Assembly: GCA_033675265.1 (NCBI GenBank)
Contig: JAUJYZ010000708.1
Span: forward strand, 17,973-81,972
Length of the DNA: 64,000 bases
Direction: 5' to 3'
Source: Actinostola sp. cb2023
Lineage: Eukaryota; Cnidaria; Anthozoa; Actiniaria; Actinostolidae
Below the pieces are notes generated by a model that ran no database searches, was not told the origin of the DNA, and worked only from the letters and a program-made list of their open reading frames with translations. Positions 22,030 to 31,978 of the stretch are shown here, one piece after another. The translations under genes and the position numbers were made by a program. Each line of letters opens with the position of its first letter. The first letter of the stretch is position 1.

Positions 22030-22709
22030 CTCAAGGTACTTAAGGCCTGGTTCAAAAAGGCAATTTGGAAAATCACATTTCTTGTAATAACTCGCTGCTC
22101 TAATTTACTTAGGCACTCATATTTAGGCATAAGGTTATATACAAGATTTGAGACAATTTGGGTCTAACAATTGTGACGTCATGTGGTCACGTGACCTTAT
22201 GGAGGAAAATATAGTTTTTCTTAAATGCGGTCGCGAATTCAATTCACAATGAAATACCTTTTACGTAATAGCGTTAAGGATAACCAGTTAAACAAGATAG
22301 CGTCGAGAAAACCTCGGAATTATATCTAGTTTACGAGAAAACTACAGAAATATAATCTGATGAAATGGTCACGTGACCTCTTTTCCGAAATATTCTCCTT
22401 GCAAAAAGCGGGAGACAGGTTTTCTAAACGAGGGTTAATAGATGATCATAAACGTGATTATACACAACTATTTGCTTTCACTTTCCTCTTAAACTGGCGA
22501 CCGCATTTTATATTTTGTTTTCAAAATTCTTTGTCACGTGGTTAACCACGTGATACGCTGTTTTGGATTTCATTCACTTAAATGAGTAGAGGATATAAAA
22601 CTCTCAAGCTGTGACAAGTTTTGTGATGTTTAGTCAAAATGATGAGACATTATAATTTTTTTCGTTTTTCTGCTATTTAAGGCTTGAACCAGGCCTTAAG
22701 TACCTTGAG
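22030..22709. mobile_element. 680-bp MITE present only in the left arm
   Basis: The termini CTCAAGGTACTTAAGGCCTG and its exact inverse give TIRs of about 26 bp. The right arm shows the empty site AAACCGGTGGTC (near 34667-34678, minus strand), while here CG flanks both ends (22028-22029 and 22710-22711). The insertion therefore duplicated a CG dinucleotide. There is no coding content. Transposon superfamily not assigned. Confidence 0.85.
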
Positions 22710-23000
22710 CGGTGGTCTATTAGTACTTTAAGAGTTGGTAAGCAATTTATGTGACATTTATCAGTCATGCCTGCAGGTCAGAAACTTTAACCAAATACTG
22801 TAGAAATTAAGTGAATATTATTGTACAAATTTACACAACATTATGGTATGAAATGAATGAATTGAATGAATGTTTCATGCACTTATAATGATCTGTATAT
22901 GCTAAAGCATTAAATAGATATATACAGAGTAGATATATATTTCTTTTAATTCTGGCATTCAGTCTTATATATAATGATTTATTTATTTAGTTTTGTTTAC

Positions 23001-23266
23001 AGGCTTTTGCAAAAATTCTGTCGCGACCAAGTATATCAGTATATCAGTATATCACTATATACCCGAAGATTTATACTATCAAATGAATGTCAAAATAACG
23101 TTCGTGTGTAGCTTGTATCGTATTCATGGCTCTCCAATCCACGCTTGTACAGTCAACCATCTTGAAATGCGTGTACGGGTAGCGTGCGTGCGGAACTCAC
23201 GCGGATATATAGTGATATAGTGATATACTGATATACTTGGTCGCGACAGAATTTTTGCAAAAGGCT
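23001..23266. mobile_element. 266-bp MITE with TATATCAG-rich TIRs
   Basis: GGCTTTTGCAAAAATTCTG followed by TCGCGACCAAGTATATCAG is mirrored at the other end. Repeated ATATCAGT/ATATCACT words lie inside. Partner 34111-34376. Confidence 0.85.
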
Positions 23267-25274
23267 GTATATTTATATATACCAATATTATTAAGCTTTA
23301 GCAATCTACACAAGATCACCTGCAGCATTCAGAGCGGTAAGAGGCTTGTCAATTCTTTCACTTCCCTGTGAAAATATATTGAAAAAAGTTATTAAAAGTG
23401 GATCAGAAAAATCTGGAATTGACTATGGGTGTGTATAATATTGCAAGTGCATTAATTTATTTTTTAATACTGTGCATGGGTAATTTATATGTACATATGT
23501 ATTAATGCACCCGATATACTGATATATATGATTTACATAATTTTTGCAATCGGCTGTTAATAAAGCAATATAATATATTATTATATTTTTTGTCAAAGAA
23601 CGCATGAAATATGAACAAGAACGCGCAAAACATGGGGCCGTAATTGGGATATCTATAGTTACTTCAAACTGGCTTTTCATTCATTCATTCAGAATCGTGT
23701 GATGAACATTGACCAGTCAGCTAGCACGCTGACATACAGACATGTCCAAGTTTTCACTGTAATTTGTTGTTTTTCTTTCACCAGAATAGCTATAGTTTCT
23801 CTGACAAAATATATATAATAAACAACTTATTATAGTCGGCTAAGCATCTAATTACGGCTGTGAATTTTTACTCGTCATGTATTTTGGCTCACCTAAAGGC
23901 TTGCCAAAATACCAAATGACTCGTAAAAATAAACTCAAAGGAAGCTGATTTATATGAAACTGAAATAATTTTTAAACCTCGATCAGTATCAATATAGTAA
24001 AAAATTATATTAATCTAGTAATCACAAAATTGCAGGTACCTCAAGAAACAGCAAGACCAATACACAAAATATTCTCAAGAGCACTCCATGGATGCAGGGT
24101 GTCTCCCTCCACTACAGCTTGGAGCACTAATATTTGATGAAGTAAAGATATATTAAAAATATATTTTCTACTAAATAGATATAAATTAATTGATATGATG
24201 ACCAAATATTTTTTTATTTCCCCACTGAAATATTAGATATGAGGATAATTATTATATTAATTATATTAATTATTATTATATTAATTATTATATTAATTAT
24301 TTTCTTGCATTGGATGTCATGTCAAAAATAATAATGTTTTTTATATGAATCATAAGGAGCCAGAGCCAAGTTATAATGGTCACAATGGGGTAGCGCGGTT
24401 GCTATCGATCGAATTACTATATGTCAACATTGTCTTTCAAAGGCCAATTAATTAGTTGTTTGCCTTCTTTCCGTAGCAATACATTTCTGTGCACTCTCAT
24501 CAAATGAGTTCTGACAAGCGAGCGCGATTTTGAAGCCGTAAATAAAGTTACTGAGCCGTGTTGATCGAGGCCGTGGGATCGATGCGGCAATCACTGATAA
24601 ACAGGGTAGGAACTGATCGAACAGCAGAATTTGTGGGCAATCAACAAAATATTCCAAAGAGCTGTGCTTGATCTCTGTTTTCCTCTGCAAATCAAGGCAA
24701 TTTCGCTTGCATGATGTAAATGGCGCGCAAATAGATCATCGAGTATTTGATGGAGGCGACCAAAGAAGAAGAGGTTTACGTTCACATGTGTCTGAGCTAT
24801 TGTGTTCTGGCTGGGATTCTTAGACAGAAACCCAACCTCATGTGTTAACGACCAAGAGCTCCAGAATCTCATGTCCGTGTAGCCAACTCGTTCGGCGATC
24901 TTAATAATTATAATACAGAATCGTCGCCATCTTTCCCGCCAAAATGTAGCGATTAAATGCAAGCTAAGGGAGTTCTTTCAGAAATTATCTCCGAAGATAA
25001 AGATGCCTATCCAACAAAAGTACGTGGAATCATTTTGTACTACCTACTGTATTTTAAGCTCCAGGTACTTAGGATCCCTGATGAATGTTAAAATATATGG
25101 CAATCCATGTAAAATCTAACTTGCCTTCCGAAGGTAAATTTAATTGATGATCTGCGCATACATCCGATCATTCTTAATGCCCGCAATATTTTATTTCAAT
25201 TCCCGATCGGCCTCGATCGTGACACAGTCACAGGGATTGCACTGTAACTTAGCGCTAACTTCATATTAGAATAA

Positions 25275-25735
25275 AATGCAACTCTACTGAGCTGGGCCGG
25301 GAATCAGTTTACACTGATAAATCGCCCTCCGTAACAATCATGTAACACCAAACTGCATCTCTACTGAGCTGGGAATCAGTTTAAACTGATAAATCAGCCG
25401 GTAACAATCATGTAACACCAAACTGCATCTCTACTGAGCTGGGAATCAGTTTATACTGATAAATCAGCCCGTAACAATCATGTAACACCAAACTGCATCT
25501 CTATACTGAGCTGGGAATCAGTTTATACTGATAAATCAGCCCGTAACAATCATGTATAACACCAAACTGCATCTCTACTGAGCTGGGAATCAGTTTTATA
25601 CTGATAAATCAGCCCGTAACAATCATGTATAACACCAAACTGCATCTCTACTGAGCTGGGAATCAGTTTATACTGATAAATCAGCCTGTAAACAATCATG
25701 TCAGTATACTGCCAAGCTGCATCTCTACTGAGTAT
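25275..25735. repeat. 70-bp satellite, about seven units
   Basis: Units begin AACTGCATCTCTACTGAG at 25351, 25421, 25491, 25565 and 25638, with variant end units. Each contains GCTGGGAATCAGTTTA and CTGATAAATCAGCC, so CAGTTTA-N-ACTGATAAATCAG pairs as a small hairpin. It is present only in the left arm. Confidence 0.85.
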
Positions 25736-26405
25736 ATCAATATGTCGATCCTTGTACATATCTATACAATGTTATAATACGTCCTAAATTTATAATTTTC
25801 CTCTTATTATGTTTTTATGGCCGAATAAAAATGGCTTTAGAGTCATTGTTGGTATGTATATATCACGTTCAATATATGTAAATACATTTGTTCTCGATCG
25901 GTTTATTCATATAAACGATCAATTTGTTGACAATCACTTGCCATAATTTTGTCGCCTGTGGTTCTCTGTTATAGGCGTAGTGTCAAGAGGAATCTCAAAT
26001 ATGCGGGGAAATTTCCCGCATATCTTTGGTAACTAAGACGTTCTGGCTCGTTATGACTTTCCTGCAGGTCCAAATGAAAGTAGCGTACAATACCAAAAGT
26101 TGTGAGATTCAAGGTTATGTCATGACCCCAGAAGATCTCTCCACCTTACACGATGTCTTCTCTTCCCTTGAAAACTCTGCAGATCGCAAGACAAGCTATG
26201 TCCTTCAGTTCCTTTGGAAAGACTTGACTTCACAATATATGACATGCTTGGCCCGTATTTTACATCCTCTAAATCTATCAACACCAGCTTCGTACTGGAA
26301 CAGCTTACAACAAGCATGGCTGCCCTTGAACAGTTTGGTTTCAGGACGCTAGTGGTAGTTTGTGATGGTGCATCAACAAATATGTCAGCACTGAAAATTA
26401 TTTGT

Positions 26406-26446
26406 NNNNNNNNNNNNNNNNNNNNNNNNNNNNNNNNNNNNNNNNN
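26406..26446. other. Assembly gap of 41 N
   Basis: It interrupts exon 3 of the P-element-like gene. The sequence that follows is a TGCATGCA-rich simple repeat (26450-26620). Confidence 0.99.
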
Positions 26447-26655
26447 AAATGCCATGCTCATGCATGTATGCATGCATGCAGCCTTATATAAATACATATA
26501 CTGTATATATATCAGTCTGAACATGCATGCTGCAGTACGTATTTAATCATTGTACATGCATGCAAAGAATAAAGTGTGCATGCATGCATGCACATTAATT
26601 GCATGATATATGTTGACATGCATTGTTATATATTTTGGGTTGCCCATTAAGAGTA

Positions 26656-27000
26656 TTAAGAGGCCGTCTCCCTAAAAACCACCCACTCAAATTCGCGCCT
26701 AAAATAATTTTTCCTGAAACTCTAGCGACTGAAAGACTTCATCAAGGTTAGTACTAAAACAGGTTTGGTTTGGTTCAAAATATTTTTCTGGCGGCGTTAG
26801 AAACCGCCAAACATTTTGACCAGCCAGGGCCCAGTAGCGACGTCTCAAAACTTGAAATTAGGCATTATTCGTGGCGCTGTAGAAACTTCAATTCGCATCA
26901 TCAGGCAATGAATTTCATGTCAAATTGCTCACATATCTTTCTAGTTTTCCTAGTAACTGAGATGTATTTCCTCAATTTAACCGTTGAAGCAAAAACAAGC
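26656..27000. repeat. Dispersed repeat starting TTAAGAGGCC
   Basis: The end TTAAGAGGCCGTCTCCC is shared with 33441 (arm partner) and, independently, with 57700-57872 outside the visible palindrome. The TTAA could be a piggyBac-like target, but the other end was not found. Confidence 0.5.
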
Positions 27001-28020
27001 ATATTGTGACCCCTACTAATCACCACGGATTGAGGGCTCGAAATAACCTCGATTGAGACGCTGATTTCGCGAAAGTGGCACTTATCTGGAAACTCTAGCC
27101 TATGCAACCAAAAAGTACAGTCCTTTATTGATACAAATATGTAAAAACCTGTGTACGTTTTCAATATTTCAGAAGTTATGGCCATTTTTATAAGCACACG
27201 TGCAACATTTTGTGGTTTTCTGGTAGGTGCAAAATCGGACTCTCTCAAGCAGAGTTAATTGAAAATAGGGCTTACCTTGCTTCCCAGCTCAAGGATATTT
27301 CCTTATTCATCCATACTTGAATCCTTCAGATACTTAAATTCACAAGTAGATCCTGTTAGAAGGTAGGCATTCCCTTCGTAACTTGAAGACGGCCATTGTT
27401 GAATCGCCTGTCAGCGAGCCAGAACTCGAAATCATGACTTCTTTTCGCGCTGAATAATTCTTGCGAGATCAATTAAGTGCTGAATTATTTTGAGAATTAA
27501 AAAATGAACAATCAAAGACTTAATTTTGAGGAGAAAGTCAACATTTTAGGGCTCTACATCGAAGAAAACTAGCCATCTAGACCCTCCATGTGTGTTGTTG
27601 CTTCCACAGAGGTCCGCTTAAATGAGTGAAACCGCTGGTGGAATGTATCGACACAACAGCGCGCACACAAACTTGGGCCTATGATCGTCATCTATCAGTT
27701 AAATCCTACTTCTTTTTATGCGAAAATATTTGTCGCTTAACAAGATAATTCCAGACTTTTTAGTTTTTATCAAAATATCACTGACATGTTACCGATTTGC
27801 CATATAATAAATAAATAATACAGCGATATTTTTTGAAATCCAATATGATTTAATACATATCATATCATTACATGACAGCCGTCTATTGTCATGATGAGTT
27901 CAGTATCTGTTATCATAGTGCAGGAATATGGTGCACAAATTGTACAGAATTGTTCAGTTTTTGGTTACAAGCATGAAAATTGGCACAACGATAGAAGACC
28001 ACATGCTGACTAATTTCTGA
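27001..28020. other. Stretch without a supported gene
   Basis: Conserved in the right arm (about 30420-30510 and 32320-33090). In the minus orientation a short open frame beginning MAVFKLRRECLPSN (right arm from about 32697) is followed by a good splice donor AAG-GTAAGC near 32817, so a first exon is possible but unsupported. Confidence 0.3.
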
Positions 28021-28021
28021 T

Positions 28022-28540
28022 GTAGCGCCACGCCCAAAAATGATTACTTCCAGTTTTACAGCAGTGGAATTAATTTTCTCTTAAAATTAGATAAGAGTGT
28101 TGCATTAACAAGGATATTCCATAAAATGCAATATATTTTATGAGTACCGTCCTCTCCACATGACCAGCTATAGTACCACGCCCTATTATCCATACTTCCA
28201 GTTTTATATGAATGGAATTTATCACAATAAAAATTAATAAAAACAATTGTTTCCTTTCACACTTCCACCATCAATTAATTCTATCTGATCAAATGTTATA
28301 TGCTCTTTCATTTCACATGTAGCGCCACACCCAAAAACTGATACTGCCAGTATAAATACATAGGAATATTTTATGTTCTTAAAATATAAAGATTATTAAC
28401 CTTGTTTTTTAAGCTGATGAGGTAGAATCGGACCGAAATGATAAAATACCAGTCATGGCCACGCCCTTTCATCGCTACTTCCAGTAATACTATACGGTGG
28501 AGTTAATTATCTCACTGAAAAGATAATTTTATTAATTTTA
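28022..28540. repeat. Divergent tandem repeat, about 148-bp period, left of centre
   Basis: CCACGCCC (or CCACACCC) followed within about 20 bases by ACTTCCAGT or a close variant starts at 28028, 28176, 28325 and 28459. Each unit continues with a GTGGAATTAAT-like word. Four decayed units. Confidence 0.7.
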
Positions 28541-28925
28541 TGTTAAATAAGGTTTGGAGTATGTATGATCTGACTCTTTGATGATAAAAATCCTTGAAAA
28601 TCATTGCAGTTTATTTGTAAGAATCAATAAATCCTTACTCTTTTTAATAATTTATCAAGTTAATCAATCCTGTTCACAATAACCTACACACTTACACTTG
28701 GCTGTGCACTGAACTGAGCTGCATTTGGATGCATTTGCAACGACCCTTGCATCCCTTGTCTTGCTGAAATCCACACTTGATCAGGTGGCTCTACACACCT
28801 TAGAAATCTCCTGCTTGGTTGTCTACAGTGGCTTCCATTCATCATTTACATCAGATTTTGTCCATCCCCATTCAGATAGGGAGGGTTGTAGGGAGGGTTG
28901 TAGCTGTAACGACTGTCCCCAGCAA

Positions 28926-29186
28926 TAGACATTATGCATAATGACGTAATATGACTACAACTACCAGAATGCTTTGCACATCTTCTTTTGTGAGATAATT
29001 AGTACCCTTTGTCTTAGTGAATTGTGAGCTGTTTATTAAGCATTACTTGGCAGCTAAAACTGAATTACGTAATTTACCATTGAATGAATTACCTCACGAG
29101 CGAATACAAATCTAAAAAAATAAAGAAAATTCGCAAAGCATTCTGGTAGTTGTAGTCACATTATTACGTCATTATGCTTAAGGTCT
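28926..29186. mobile_element. 260-bp MITE with TA target
   Basis: GACATTATGCATAATGACGT and ACTACAACTACCAGAATGC at the left end are mirrored at the right end. TA flanks both sides, which fits a Tc1/mariner-type MITE. Confidence 0.75.
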
Positions 29187-29560
29187 ATAGCCTAATTGAT
29201 TGGCGGAGGAATCAGTGGTATCCATCGACTCGGCCGTTTTTGAGAACATCTCCTTTCAAGTACTCGTTTTGCAGTATAGTAGTAAAACAAAACGCTCTTG
29301 CTGGATGGCATGTTGTTGTAATAGGTTTTCACTCAAGGCTTCCAATGCTGGTGTGACTACCTCGAATGACTTCCAAGTTTCCCAGGCAGAGCATTTCCCC
29401 TTTCCAGCGAATTATGATATTTGATCGCAGCCAGTGAAGGCCGCATGGAAAGCAGGAAGTGCCGCAGCTTTGTTAGGGCCTATTGCTCTAACAACTTTAT
29501 GAACTGCATGCAGTAAGGTGGAAAGCTTTTCCTGTGCCCATTGCAACCCACAGTTCTTCT
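29187..29560 (-). pseudogene. Decayed fragment of a HAFTGCD/GKGK-type protein
   Basis: The minus-strand frame reads LPAFHAAFTGCDQIS, a stop, FAGKGKCSAWETWKSF, then ERFVLLLYCKTST, a stop, and KEMFSKTAESMDTTDSS. This order (LHAFTGCD, GKGK, W, ERFVVLLYD, LFSK) is familiar from large uncharacterised proteins that are common and often multicopy in cnidarian and other animal genomes. Two in-frame stops and an inserted alanine show it is dead. The family name is not certain. Confidence 0.55.
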
Positions 29561-29897
29561 GCCCCAATTCAGTTGGTAAACGTGACCACGTCAGTGTCTT
29601 CAGTAAAGCTAAAAGGTTTCTGACTTCAGTAGATGGCGCAGTCCTTGCAATGAAGAAGAAGCCTAATTTCGCGTGCTTTATGCCTAGTAATCCATACTAA
29701 AGATGTTATGATGCAACATCATTGCTTTTCAGTGTAATCGTGAATAAATTAGGTATTACGAGCTTCACGTGTCATACTTAAAAAAAACGTGCAAGAAAAA
29801 AATCACATCACGTTTCATCACCTGCGATCATTGAACATTATAGTAATATTAAAGTTCTACAAAAATTCACAAAGTTCATATGATAGTAGCTATATTT

Positions 29898-30415
29898 TAA
29901 AATTAATAAAATTATCTTTTCAGTGAGATAATTAACTCCACCGTATAGTATGACTGGAAGTAGCGATGAAATGGCGTGGCCATGACTGGTATTTTATCAT
30001 TTCGGTCCGATTCTACCTCATCAGCTTAAAAACAAGGTTAATAATCTTTATATTTTAAGAACATAAAATATTCCTATGTATTTATACTGTCAGTATCAGT
30101 TTTTGGGTGTGGCGCTACATGTGAAATGAAAGAGCATATAGCATTTGATCAGGTAGCATTAATTGATGGTGGAAGTGTGAAAGGAAACAATTGTTTTTAT
30201 TAATTTTTATTGTAATCAATTCCGTTCATATAAAACTGGAAGTATGGATAATAGGGCGTGGTACTATAGCTGGTCATGTGGAGAGGACGGTACTCATAAA
30301 ATATATTGCATTTTATGGAATATCCTTGTTAATGCAACACTCTAATCTAATTTTAAGAGAAAATTAATTCCACTGCTGTAAAACTGGAAGTAATCATTTT
30401 TGGGCGTGGCGCTAC
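29898..30415. repeat. Divergent 148-bp tandem repeat, right of centre
   Basis: Inverse partner of 28022-28540, read as ACTGGAAGT followed by GGGCGTGG four times. The palindrome centre therefore lies between two inverted blocks of the same satellite. Confidence 0.7.
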
Positions 30416-31208
30416 ATCAGAAATTAGTCAGCATGTGGTCTTCTATCGTTGTGCCAATTTTCATGCTTGTAACCAAAAACTGAACAATTCTGCACCATAT
30501 TCCTGCACTATCAGTGTTATCTCAACCACAACTAATCATAGGCAAAGCTAGCGATGCCCTTCGCCGCGGTCTCGGATGAAACGTCGCCCCGAGCACGCGC
30601 CGAAGAGCAACGGTGGACTCTCGAGCATGGAGATATATAGGCTATACGTTCTTGAAAGTAATTCATATTACTTTAGCTGATTTCTGAATTCCAGTACCAT
30701 TTCGTCCTCCCTCAGGCATACATACATACATATGTCGGGCATTTGACATTTATGTCCAGCTAGAGCGTTGCTAATGTCCCACAATGGCGTTAGCATGCGC
30801 AATTGAAAGCAATTATATGTTACTGTATGGCTCAGTCAATCCCAACGATGGGGCATTTTGTGGAGAAAGGCTGCCCCGGGGTAGGGCATTTGTCATTTAC
30901 TCAAAAGTAGGAATGTTGTACTAGTTCTTAAAAATTATCAGGTGCTCTTAAAAATATTTAATATTGCAAAATAATAATTCGAAACGTCAGGTAGCGCCTT
31001 ACCGCCACATATTTGTATTTTCGTTTCAACGTGCGATTTTATGAGTTGTGCAATAATCAACTATGGACGACTCTGTCACTCAGTAAGCTGCAAGATTTCT
31101 GCGGTACCGATAGCGCTTTTGATGTCACTGAATTGATTACAAAAACTGGCTTGGGAGAATATGCATGTGATTTCTATTAGTTCCCAGGGTGGGGCATTTG
31201 CACTCTTA

Positions 31209-31650
31209 GGCCCCGTCCACACTACTCCGTTTTCGTTTGAAAAGGAATACTTTTTATGCGTTTTTACCGAGCATCCACGCTAAAACGATCGAATTAAAAC
31301 GGAGATGTTTATCTATGAAAGCGGAGACTTTTGAAAACGCAGGTCTATCGTTATAGTGTGGACGGCAAAAACGGAGCTTTTCAGAAATGCTTACGTCACA
31401 ACCGGAGCTTTTCAGAACCCAGCCCCAGTTTCCCGCGGGAATAGCCGATAGTATCGCTGGCGCTACTGGAGAATGCGTATTTGAACAGAAGAAACGTCGG
31501 AGCAGAGCCTGGTGACGAAAACGCATCTTTGGATCATCGTTTTCATCCCCAAGTGTGGACAGTCGAAAACGATGTGAAAACGCTAGTGTGGACGCAGAGC
31601 TTTTTATCCTTTTTCCTTTTTTTCAAAAAACGGATTAGGGTGGACGGGGC
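31209..31650. mobile_element. 442-bp MITE with GGCCCCGTCCACAC ends
   Basis: It starts GGCCCCGTCCACACTACTCC and ends with AGGGTGGACGGGGC. Inner words such as GTGTGGAC and GTTTTC recur in both directions. It belongs to a widespread animal family of subterminal-repeat MITEs; superfamily not assigned. Confidence 0.8.
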
Positions 31651-31834
31651 ATTAATAAACTCTTACCGGAGCCCCACTGCATGTGGGGATTTTGTACTGA
31701 ATTATGAGCTGACCCCACCATGGTGATTAGCAACTGTTTCGCTATGCGGCGGCTGCCATTGGCTTCAACTGATCTTTGTTTTATATTGACTTCTCATGTT
31801 ACAGATTCTGAAGATATTATGTTTGAAATTTAAA

Positions 31835-31978
31835 TACAGTTGAACCTCCCGTTGCGACCACTCTCGTAAGCGACCACCTCTCCTGAGCGACCAGTTTTCC
31901 AAAATATAGTTGGAACCTCTCGTAAGCGACCACAAAGCTTGACATTTTGGGTGGTCGCTTACGGGAAGGTCGACTGTA
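31835..31978. mobile_element. 144-bp MITE, TACAGT-GAACCTC type
   Basis: TACAGTTGAACCTCCCGT at the left and the inverse of TACAGTCGACCTTCCCGT at the right, with repeated CGTAAGCGACCAC inside. The TA ends suggest a Tc1/mariner-like target. Confidence 0.75.

Larger units (their letters stand above)
20748..26405 (+). pseudogene. P-element-like transposase gene, frameshifted and interrupted by an assembly gap
   Basis: Exon 1 (20748-21756, donor GTAAGC) encodes a basic, cysteine-containing N-terminal part. Exon 2 (24036-24141) joins it in phase and ends LQLGALIFDE. Exon 3 (26068 to the N gap at 26406) continues VQMKVAYNTKS and, one frame over, reaches LVVVCDGASTNMSALK, the DGA-TN block typical of P-element/THAP9-type RNase-H-like transposases. 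Two lesions are seen: two extra A near 21486 in exon 1 and an AT dinucleotide expansion near 26238 in exon 3. The rest should lie in or beyond the 41-N gap. A THAP DNA-binding exon was not found. It may be a domesticated or simply decayed element. Confidence 0.65.
23867..26655. other. Left-arm-only block
   Basis: Arm homology stops at about 23866 and resumes at about 26656. In the right arm only about 70 unrelated bases (about 33441-33511) lie between the same two points. The block holds exons 2 and 3 of the P-element-like gene, a 70-bp satellite and the N gap. Between 24150 and 25270 I see no supported gene. Confidence 0.85.
1..28540 (+). repeat. Left arm of giant inverted duplication
   Basis: This block is the reverse complement of 29898-56708. 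Paired landmarks prove it: base 1 pairs with 56708, the 45-bp minisatellite at 4711-5247 with 51454-51990, the PAN/fibrinogen-like gene at 15022-17088 with 39601-41684, and the innermost base 28540 with 29898. Coordinate sums drift from 56708 to 56690 through small indels, then jump to 57377, 60093 and back to 58438 at the large arm-specific blocks. The match reaches the window's first base, so the arm probably extends further left. Confidence 0.97.
28541..29897. other. Unmatched centre of the palindrome
   Basis: 1357 bp with no inverse partner in the window. It contains a MITE (28926-29186) and a decayed coding fragment (29187-29560). The rest (28541-28925 and 29561-29897) has no supported gene. 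Confidence 0.85.

Noticed and set aside
24591..24962. 123-codon minus-strand open frame (contains WSSWSLTHEVGFLSKN)
   Set aside because: No family recognised, no partner in the other arm to test conservation, no clear splice or promoter signals.
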